From Kangiellaceae bacterium (GTDB lineage Bacteria > Pseudomonadota > Gammaproteobacteria > Enterobacterales > Kangiellaceae), in the NCBI GenBank assembly GCA_019090895.1, contig JAHRVB010000199.1, positions 28,422 through 92,421 on the forward strand: a DNA stretch of 64,000 nt, given 5' to 3'. Shown here piece after piece: positions 57,401-64,000 of this stretch. The notes under the pieces were generated by a model. The model did not search any database and had not been told where the DNA came from. It saw nothing but the letters and a program-made list of their open reading frames with translations. Each line of letters starts with the position of its first letter. Within the stretch, counting starts at the first letter, position 1. Made by a program: the position numbers and the translations under genes.

Positions 57401-57968
57401 CTTACCTGAAATAAAGAAATTCGGTAGTGTCAGACTCAATTCCCTACAGCCGACTCGAAGGGGAGACAACGTAATGGTTGCCGGATTGATTATCAACATT
57501 AGGGTAATGAAAACAAAAAAGGGGCTAAATTGGGCTATTGTAACTTTAGATGATCAAAGCGGCCGTCTGGATGTAATGATTTATAGCGACCTCTATGAAG
57601 CGAGTAAAGATGTATTACGTAAAGATGAAATCGTTGTCGCCAAAGGGGATATTTCAAACGATGATTTTTCCGGCGGACTAAAAATGAGTGGAGTTGAAGT
57701 ATTGCCACTTGTAGAAGTAAGGGAATCAAGAGTGAAATACTTGGAATTGCAACTTAATATCAATATGGGGCAATCACTTGCAGAAGAAGTCACAGAATCA
57801 CTTCAGCTTTGTAAAGGCGGTCTTTGTCCTGTAAGAATTTTGTGTGAACAATCTGCTTATACGGCAGAGATCGTTGCTGCAGGAGAATGGTCCGTCAAAC
57901 CCACGGATGAATTACTCTTTAATCTCAAGAGTATCGACGGATGTGATTCTGTCACTTTACGTTACTAG
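54438..57968 (+). CDS. dnaE: DNA polymerase III alpha subunit
   Basis: A 1176-residue replicative polymerase. The PHP domain is at the start (FVHLRLHSEYSMVDGI). Catalytic Asp residues lie in MPDFDIDFCMDGR, with GPGRGSGAGSLVAYAL before them. A clamp-binding motif QNDLFG lies near residue 940, and an OB-fold (residues near 1000-1080) follows. ATG 54438 is preferred over TTG 54432 two codons earlier. In E. coli accA follows dnaE; here a PKD-repeat lipoprotein does. Confidence 0.98.
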   Translation: MSNLSSKEINVDTTEIEQSSANNFVHLRLHSEYSMVDGICRINPTLDRIAKLEMPAVAITDHVNFCGLIKFYKKCRANGIKPITGVDLMVNDDNNDAESFRIGLLCMNEQGYLNAKKLVSRAYQENQKRGVPTVEKSWFKSINEGLIVLSGGKDGDIGRAMLAGNHELAAESLGFWHLYFPGRYYIELQRSGRAGEGDYIHSVASFAQASGTPVVATNDVCFLEEEDFDAHEIRVCINQGRVLDDPRRPKSYSSQQYLKSSVEMRELFSDIPEAIENTLEIAKRCNLALHLGEYFLPNYPIPDGLTIEQYFCQLSEQGLEKRLTKLFDREADDFIEIRKPYDERLNVELGVINQMGFPGYFLIVADFIRWSKDNSVPVGPGRGSGAGSLVAYALEITDLDPLKYELLFERFLNPERVSMPDFDIDFCMDGRDRVIDYVAQKYGRNSVSQIITFGRLAAKAVIKDVGRVLSQPYGFVDKISKLIPFEIGMSLTKAWEQEPEIRSRYELEDEFQALWDMARKLEGITRNAGKHAGGVVISPGDLTDFSALYCDESGGGLVTQFDKDDVETAGLVKFDFLGLRTLTIIDWAIDTINSTAVSDEEKVDIETIDLADQAVFTQLKAANTTAVFQLESRGMKELIKKLLPSSFEDIIALVALFRPGPLGSGMVDDFINRKHGRQEVAYPHADYQHEDLKPILAPTYGIILYQEQVMQIAQVLANFSLGGADLLRRAMGKKKAEVMEEQRLIFMEGAEAREVDGELAGHIFDLMEKFAGYGFNKSHSAAYALVSYQTAWLKTHYPAAFMAAVMSADMDNTEKVVTYVDDVKSIGLSIVPPDVNRGVYKFTIDGDNTIIYGIGAIKGVGEAAIQSIVDVRNEDGVFLDLFDFCNRVDLKKANRRTLEALIRAGAMDNIGPNRAVIMASLEKAIKSAEQFKRNSALGQNDLFGTPSEKNAEQNIEYAEVRPWPEGRVLEGEKETLGLYLTGHPIDRYLPEIKKFGSVRLNSLQPTRRGDNVMVAGLIINIRVMKTKKGLNWAIVTLDDQSGRLDVMIYSDLYEASKDVLRKDEIVVAKGDISNDDFSGGLKMSGVEVLPLVEVRESRVKYLELQLNINMGQSLAEEVTESLQLCKGGLCPVRILCEQSAYTAEIVAAGEWSVKPTDELLFNLKSIDGCDSVTLRY

Positions 57969-58125
57969 CTTCCTTTCTTTTATAACCAAATCTAAATATT
58001 ACGTCATAAAGTGAAGTATATCTCATAGATTTTGTGATTAAGTGCAACATTGTGAGCAGGAAGAAGTCGATTTGCTATGCTAGACTTTAATAAGTAATCG
58101 CTGCATCAATCGAGTATTTTTCACT

Positions 58126-60582
58126 ATGAAAAAAATCTATCAAGCTCTATCTAATTTTATTTTTATTTTGTCACTAGTCGTTCTCAGTGCTTGTGGAGGA
58201 GGGGGTGATAAGAAAAAGACGATAGATTTAAATTCTAATAGAGTGCCATCGGCTAGTTTTACGGCCACACCAAATCCAGCCGATATAAATGAATCGGTAA
58301 GCTTTGATAGCAGTAACTCAAATGATCCAGATTCCGGTGATTCTTTAAGTTACAGCTGGCAATTTGGTGACGGTACATCTAGTCAAGAAACAAACCCTGT
58401 ACATGCATACGCAAGCGCAAACACTTTTCAAGTTAGCCTTACAGTGACAGATAATAGCGGAGCTAGCAGTAATCCTTTTACAGCAAATATTGAAGTAGAG
58501 GACTCGTCAAGCAACATTATTCCTGTAGCGCGAATAAATGTTAGCCCTAATCCTGTCACCCAAGGTACAGCGATTAACTTCGATGGGACGGATTCTAGTG
58601 ATGCGGACAATGGCGATACGTTAACTTATGTTTGGTTGTTTGGTGATGGTGCTGCCAGTACGGAGCAAAACCCTTCTCATATTTATTCTGAAGTAGGTAC
58701 ATATGTTGTTTCACTTACCGTAACTGATAATCATGGGGCCGCCAGTGTAGCAGCTGAAGTCGAGATAACCGTTTTATCGTCTGGAAATAATAACCCACCA
58801 ACCGCAAGATTTACCATAAGTAGCGATACGGTAGCGGTCAATGTTGCGGTTACTTTTGATAGTTCGTCATCGAGCGACCCCGAAGGTGATGTGTTAAGCT
58901 ATAGTTGGCAGTTTGGTGACGGTAATACCAGCACAGCAGCTAATCCGAGCCATCAATACTCTAGTGAAGGAACGTATTCAGTATCACTGATAGTTTCCGA
59001 CACGTTAGGCGCGCAAAGTCCCTCAACACAGCAATCAATTGTTGTGTCAGCGGTCAGTAATGCTGCGCCAGTTGCAAGCTTCACTGCCAGCCCAAATCCA
59101 GCAAGCGTTGGTGTCGATGTAAATTTTGATTCCACTAATTCTTCTGATCCTGACGGTGATCCTCTGACCTATAGTTGGGATTTTGGTGATGGAAATACGA
59201 GTGTTAGTGCTAATCCTATCCACCAGTATTCGTCAGTGGGTAACTTCTCAGTTTCTCTAATCGTAACAGACGATTCCAATGCGTCTAGTTCAGCTGAAAC
59301 CCAAACAATTCAAATACAAGCTAATGCAGCTCCAACAGCCGATTTTTCTGCCACACCAAATCCGACGACGGTAGGTGCTACAGTTCAATTTGATAGTGGA
59401 AATTCTTCGGACCCAGAAGGCGATGTCTTATCTTTTAGCTGGGATTTCGGTGATGGAAGCTCAAGTCAATCGACCGATCCAACCCATAGTTTCTCCACTG
59501 AAGGGAGTTTTCAGGTTGAATTAGTCGTGACCGACAGCAATAGTAACGTTAGCCTCCCGCATACAGTGACAATTACTGTAAATGCTGCTGGAGATTTCTC
59601 TGGGGAACCTGAGCCTTGGCCAGTGACTAGAGATTTAAATATTATTTGGTTTGGCGCCAGTACAACAAAACACGCTGGCTCTGGATCAACCCCTGGTTAT
59701 GATATACCTAGTTTAGTCCGGGATATTTACGGAATGACTTTGCCCGGCGGGAGTCTCCCGCAAGGAGAGTACAGTATCAATACCGATGGCGGTACTTCGT
59801 TGGCAGTCTGGTTGGGGCGTTCTAATTTCAACCTTGTGGAATCTGGACCATCTAATGGTGAAAATTGGGATTATGTTGTATCAACCGCAATAAAATCTGT
59901 TGAGCCAACTGAATTCCCTTCAGGTGGAAGCAAATCAGTATATGATGCGTTAGAGCGAGTTGAAAACTCGGCTAAATCTGATGTTTTTGTTAACCACCCA
60001 GTGCCTCGTTTGAATGGTTTTTCTTCAGATGACTCAGAAGCTCTACTTACCCGATATGAGTGTATTCACACCCTAGCAAAGGGAGTTAATATTAATATTC
60101 TTAATGCACCTATGTCCATAGCGATGGATACAGTCTATCAAAACTTGCCAAATCCAGAACTGATAGCAAGGTTGAAGACTTACGATAATTTTCCAGATAG
60201 CTTTCCTGAGGATTTTGACGAACAAAGAGTGATTTTTGTTTATGATGTAAACCCTGGTCTTGATCCACAGCACTATGCCCAGCCAGGCTCCTATTTGGTA
60301 GCTAATGTATTTGCAACTTATTTATATGGTATCAATCCCATCGGCTTGCCACTCACTGACTTTTCTGGAATGTGCGCTAGTCAGTCAAGTAGTTCATTAT
60401 GTGCGATCAGCGATAATATGAGACTGTTCTTGCAAGCAATTGCTTACGACGGTGCCGTCCGTTATCGATTAGGAGAGAGACCAAAACGAAATGGAATTTC
60501 TATTGGTTGTGAAATAAGCGATCAAATTAATATCAACGGTCAGCGAGAAGATGCTTATTTAGAATCAGTATTCGGTAGTTAA
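58126..60582 (+). CDS. Lipoprotein with five PKD repeats and an SGNH-hydrolase-like C-terminal domain
   Basis: An 818-residue lipoprotein. The signal peptide ends in lipobox LSAC, followed by a Gly tract. Five PKD repeats (about 40-127, 130-220, 222-310, 312-398 and 400-487) each carry the YSWxFGDG-type core, such as YSWQFGDGTSS. The last 320 residues look like an SGNH/GDSL-type hydrolase: block I WFGASTTKH with S512, a WDYVV segment near 580, and a late DxxH block LDPQHYAQPGSYLVANVF with D713 and H716. Such enzymes remove acetyl or acyl groups from glycans or lipids. The PKD rod would hold the enzyme away from the membrane. The enzyme assignment is inferred from motif order. It follows dnaE but has its own 157-bp upstream gap. 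Confidence 0.75.
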   Translation: MKKIYQALSNFIFILSLVVLSACGGGGDKKKTIDLNSNRVPSASFTATPNPADINESVSFDSSNSNDPDSGDSLSYSWQFGDGTSSQETNPVHAYASANTFQVSLTVTDNSGASSNPFTANIEVEDSSSNIIPVARINVSPNPVTQGTAINFDGTDSSDADNGDTLTYVWLFGDGAASTEQNPSHIYSEVGTYVVSLTVTDNHGAASVAAEVEITVLSSGNNNPPTARFTISSDTVAVNVAVTFDSSSSSDPEGDVLSYSWQFGDGNTSTAANPSHQYSSEGTYSVSLIVSDTLGAQSPSTQQSIVVSAVSNAAPVASFTASPNPASVGVDVNFDSTNSSDPDGDPLTYSWDFGDGNTSVSANPIHQYSSVGNFSVSLIVTDDSNASSSAETQTIQIQANAAPTADFSATPNPTTVGATVQFDSGNSSDPEGDVLSFSWDFGDGSSSQSTDPTHSFSTEGSFQVELVVTDSNSNVSLPHTVTITVNAAGDFSGEPEPWPVTRDLNIIWFGASTTKHAGSGSTPGYDIPSLVRDIYGMTLPGGSLPQGEYSINTDGGTSLAVWLGRSNFNLVESGPSNGENWDYVVSTAIKSVEPTEFPSGGSKSVYDALERVENSAKSDVFVNHPVPRLNGFSSDDSEALLTRYECIHTLAKGVNINILNAPMSIAMDTVYQNLPNPELIARLKTYDNFPDSFPEDFDEQRVIFVYDVNPGLDPQHYAQPGSYLVANVFATYLYGINPIGLPLTDFSGMCASQSSSSLCAISDNMRLFLQAIAYDGAVRYRLGERPKRNGISIGCEISDQININGQREDAYLESVFGS

Positions 60583-60591
60583 CTTTTAGAT

Positions 60592-61092
60592 TCACACCGG
60601 GGCGACTAATTTTTGCATGAGGTAGTCGTCCATTATATAGCCTTTCCCGATATCTACTTCAATTGAACCAACGTTACTAAAACCAAGTTTCAAATAAACT
60701 TCATAGGCTGGATTGTATTTGTTAACAGTCAAATCTATGGTTTTGCATTTTTGTTCAATCGCTAATGTCTCAATATGCTTGAACATTGCGCTGCCGAGTC
60801 TCTTACCTCGTGCGCTTTTTGCAAGATAGAATTTACTAATGAATAAACTATCGTTCTTACGCAATTGTAGAGAAAAATATCCCATTAGTTCTTCCTCGAA
60901 ATTGACTTCAAAATACTCATAACCGTCGTTAATTTGAGCGGTAACGGCTTGTTCACTTTGAAACTTGTCTAACATATAAAAAACTTGCTCCGCACCTATT
61001 ATAGGAGTGTAGTGTTCATGCCAAATTTCTTCAGCTAAAGCGACAATCGTGGGAATTGTAGTAAGATTGAGCGGCGATATCTTTAATTTCAT
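60592..61092 (-). CDS. GNAT-family N-acetyltransferase
   Basis: A 166-residue acetyltransferase with the acetyl-CoA-binding motif A region FYLAKSARGKRLGSAMFKHI (near residues 88-107) and the C-terminal NPAYEVYLKLGFSNVG block typical of GNAT enzymes. The acceptor is unknown. It converges on the PKD lipoprotein gene, nine bases apart, and is divergent from mreB. Confidence 0.88.
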   Translation of the reverse strand: MKLKISPLNLTTIPTIVALAEEIWHEHYTPIIGAEQVFYMLDKFQSEQAVTAQINDGYEYFEVNFEEELMGYFSLQLRKNDSLFISKFYLAKSARGKRLGSAMFKHIETLAIEQKCKTIDLTVNKYNPAYEVYLKLGFSNVGSIEVDIGKGYIMDDYLMQKLVAPV

Positions 61093-61188
61093 AGTGTGGA
61101 TTCTTGTATACTCTATTTATATTGGTAAAACTGAACTTTGTGAGAAATTCGCTTTCTATTGATTGATTATATAAGTCGCAATTATTGA

Positions 61189-62346
<1,158 letters not shown>

Positions 62347-62368
62347 TGATAGATATGAAATAAACATC

Positions 62369-62395
62369 AAAAAGTCGGCTTTAGCCGACTTTTTT
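62369..62395. terminator. Bidirectional intrinsic terminator between mreB and folD
   Basis: AAAAAGTCGGCT (62369-62380) and AGCCGACTTTTT (62383-62394) are perfect complements, with A-runs and T-runs giving U-tails in both directions. The folD stop codon lies 3 bases to the right. Confidence 0.93.
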
Positions 62396-62397
62396 GA

Positions 62398-63252
62398 TCA
62401 AACGTCAGCTTTTTCGGCAGCGTACAAAGTATTATGCATCAGTGTTGCTACTGTCATAGGTCCGACGCCACCAGGCACAGGTGTAATCCAAGAAGCTCTT
62501 TCTCGGGCAATTTCAAACTCAACGTCACCGACAAGTTTGCCGTTTTCCAAACGATTAATGCCAACATCAATCACAATCGCTCCTTTCTTTATCCAATCGC
62601 CTTTCACTAAGTTTGGCTTACCCACTCCGACAACGACTAAGTCGGCTCGAGATACTTGTTGCGCTAAATCCTTTGTGAATTTATGACATACGGTCACGGT
62701 GGCTCCTGCTAACATCAGTTCCATTGCCATCGGACGGCCTACAATATTGCTAGCGCCAACAACGCAACAATCGAGTCCTCTGGCTGAGATACCAACCTTT
62801 TCCAACATGATCATGATGCCGTAGGGAGTACATGGTCGCAATCCTGGGACCCGTTGCACCAACCTTCCGACATTATAAGGGTGAAAACAATCTACATCTT
62901 TCGATGGGGCAATCCTTTCTAATATCTGACTAACCTTCATCTGTTGAGGTAGAGGGAGTTGGACCAAAATGCCATCGATAGTATCGTCTTGGTTCAGTTT
63001 GTCGATTTCAGTTTCGAGTTGTTCTTGGTTAATACTTGTGTCAAATACTAGCTTCCTAGATTCGAATCCTACGTCTTCACACGCCTTAACTTTCTTCCCG
63101 ACATATACCGCTGAAGCAGCATCTTCCCCAACCAATATTACTGCGAGTCCAGGAGGACGCTTGTTATTAGACACTCTTTGAATTACTTTCTCGCGTATTT
63201 CTTGGCGAAATTCCGCTGAAATTTTTACACCATCAATCAGTTTTGCAGTCAT
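62398..63252 (-). CDS. folD: Methylenetetrahydrofolate dehydrogenase/cyclohydrolase FolD
   Basis: A 284-residue bifunctional enzyme interconverting methylene-, methenyl- and formyl-tetrahydrofolate. Family blocks are [14 protein letters not shown] with the catalytic Lys, [13 protein letters not shown], and the NADP-binding [18 protein letters not shown]; the C-terminus has [18 protein letters not shown] at 63250-63252 gives the standard MTAKLIDG start. The 268 bases to the right, up to the tRNA operon, contain no gene; a small inverted repeat TTCTCA-ATTG-TGAGAA lies at 63295-63310. Confidence 0.98.
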   Translation of the reverse strand: MTAKLIDGVKISAEFRQEIREKVIQRVSNNKRPPGLAVILVGEDAASAVYVGKKVKACEDVGFESRKLVFDTSINQEQLETEIDKLNQDDTIDGILVQLPLPQQMKVSQILERIAPSKDVDCFHPYNVGRLVQRVPGLRPCTPYGIMIMLEKVGISARGLDCCVVGASNIVGRPMAMELMLAGATVTVCHKFTKDLAQQVSRADLVVVGVGKPNLVKGDWIKKGAIVIDVGINRLENGKLVGDVEFEIARERASWITPVPGGVGPMTVATLMHNTLYAAEKADV

Positions 63253-63452
63253 TGGTTACAATCATTTTATATATTTGAATAATAATGCGCTATTTTCTCA
63301 ATTGTGAGAAGGTTAGCCAAGTATATTTAGAGAAATAATGTGTTGTTCCCTTCGACAACGTTAAAAATAGGACAAAATAGTATGTGAAATAGTCAATCTC
63401 GATGACAATTTCAAGTTAGACAAGAATTTTTATATTTAATCGGTTTTCTTTG

Positions 63453-63481
63453 TTGACCTCAAACACTTAAATCAGTATTAT
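63453..63481 (+). promoter_or_regulatory. Predicted strong promoter of the tRNA operon
   Basis: A -35 TTGACC (63453-63458) and a -10 TATTAT (63476-63481) are exactly 17 bases apart. TCCGCGC follows as a GC-rich discriminator, the mark of stringently controlled stable-RNA promoters. tRNA-Pro begins about 33 bases after the expected start point. Confidence 0.8.
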
Positions 63482-63520
63482 TCCGCGCTCTCAAGCAGAG
63501 GGTACTTTGCGTGGGATAGT

Positions 63521-63597
63521 CGGGGAATAGCGCAGTCTGGTAGCGCGCCTGCTTTGGGTGCAGGATGTCGGGGGTTCGAATCCCTCTTCCCCGACCA
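63521..63597 (+). tRNA. tRNA-Pro (anticodon TGG)
   Basis: 77 bases fold into a cloverleaf: acceptor CGGGGAA with its complement ahead of an encoded ACCA end, D-loop CGCAGTCTGGTAGCGC, anticodon loop with TGG, and T-arm GGGTTCGAATCCC. It closely resembles E. coli tRNA-Pro(UGG). First gene of the tRNA operon. Confidence 0.97.
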
Positions 63598-63655
63598 AAT
63601 TATCTTAATCAGATTTTATTAGTATTGATTGAGAGCAGGGTTTCTATGAAGCAAT

Positions 63656-63732
63656 GCGCCCGTAGCTCATCTGGATAGAGCATCGGCCTTCTAAGCCGAG
63701 GGTAGCAGGTTCGAATCCTGCCGGGCGCGCCA
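63656..63732 (+). tRNA. tRNA-Arg (anticodon TCT)
   Basis: 77 bases with acceptor GCGCCCG pairing with CGGGCGC, anticodon loop CTTCTAA (anticodon TCT), T-arm CAGGTTCGAATCCTG and encoded CCA. Very close to E. coli tRNA-Arg(UCU), which reads AGA and AGG. Confidence 0.97.
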
Positions 63733-63844
63733 TAGGTGCCTATCGAATTTATTCGATACTAGTTAGATATTTTGGTTATGTGTGTTTTCTATGATTGAAG
63801 TTTATAGTCAGCTATGAGAACATTTCTAATCGATACGTTATGAT

Positions 63845-63921
63845 GGTGGGCGTAGCTCAGCTGGTAGAGCCCCGGATTGTGATTCCGGTTGTCGAGGGTT
63901 CAAGCCCCTTCGTCCACCCCA
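63845..63921 (+). tRNA. tRNA-His (anticodon GTG)
   Basis: 77 bases including the extra 5' G (63845), the hallmark identity base of tRNA-His, opposite discriminator C. The acceptor is GTGGGCG with CGTCCAC, the anticodon loop TTGTGAT gives GTG, and CCA is encoded. Confidence 0.97.
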
Positions 63922-63970
63922 GATTTTTTTCTGTTTTTTAAGAAAAACAGTGTGTTAGTTACAGTAGTGT

Positions 63971-64000
63971 GCGAGAGTGGCGGAATTGGTAGACGCGCTG
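63971..64000 (+). tRNA. tRNA-Leu (partial, cut by the right edge)
   Basis: The 5' 30 bases (GCGAGAGTGGCGGAATTGGT then AGACGCGCTG) match the start of bacterial tRNA-Leu, including the D-loop GGTAGACGCG. The anticodon is outside the window. The spacer before it holds an AT-rich hairpin CTGTTTTT-TAAG-AAAAACAG (63931-63950). Confidence 0.9.

Noticed and set aside
63521..64000. tRNA cluster as an integration site for a mobile element
   Set aside because: No integrase, direct repeat of a tRNA end or atypical gene content is visible next to it.

Overview
The window looks like chromosomal DNA of a fairly AT-rich gammaproteobacterium. Core gene neighbourhoods match the classic gammaproteobacterial order: secA-mutT, prfB-lysS, ygfZ/sdhE/ygfX, and rpsB-tsf-pyrH-frr-uppS-cdsA-dxr-rseP-bamA-skp-lpxD-fabZ-lpxA-lpxB-rnhB-dnaE. 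The FabY-type ketosynthase, the Pla-1/cef-type lipase, the MshQ-like surface protein and the PKD lipoprotein fit a marine or aquatic lineage. This placement is inferred from gene content; a Kangiella/Aliikangiella-like origin is possible but not shown. I see no insertion sequence, prophage, CRISPR array or plasmid signature.

Layout. 1-3713 (minus) is a molybdenum hydroxylase operon: a SufU-like protein, XdhC, MocA, the [2Fe-2S] subunit, and the molybdopterin subunit, which has a Tat signal and runs off the left edge. 3904-8593 carries a TlpA-like lipoprotein, fabY on the opposite strand, a GlxA-type AraC regulator and a SurA/DsbA-like fusion. 8820-18835 is sufS (minus), secA, mutT, a small lipoprotein (minus), prfB with its programmed +1 frameshift, lysS and a GAF/HD-GYP signalling protein. 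19099-23750 holds a lipoprotein lipase and a penicillin-acylase-family hydrolase. 23840-29132 (minus) is an HDOD protein, a small secreted protein and a giant MshQ-like protein, probably one transcription unit.

29377-37626 is a sucrose-use locus resembling the sux genes of Xanthomonas: MFS permease, amylosucrase-type GH13 enzyme, LacI regulator, TonB-dependent receptor and fructokinase. The same palindromic operator lies over the predicted -35 element ahead of both the permease and the receptor. The likely flow is uptake through the receptor, import by the permease, cleavage by the GH13 enzyme, and phosphorylation of the released fructose.

37614-57968 is housekeeping: ygfZ, sdhE, ygfX, then the translation, isoprenoid, phospholipid, outer-membrane, lipid A and DNA polymerase III cluster. 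58126-62346 has a lipoprotein with five PKD repeats and an SGNH-hydrolase-like C-terminus, a GNAT acetyltransferase (minus) and mreB without mreC/mreD. 62398-63252 is folD (minus). The right end is a tRNA operon, Pro(TGG)-Arg(TCT)-His(GTG)-Leu (cut by the window edge), behind a strong promoter.

No wholly new multi-gene system is evident. The best leads are the operator-controlled sucrose locus, the SufU-like protein inside a molybdoenzyme operon, the PKD-SGNH lipoprotein, the HDOD/small protein/MshQ-like unit, and a hairpin-plus-terminator element after the TonB receptor gene that could be a 3'-UTR-derived small RNA.
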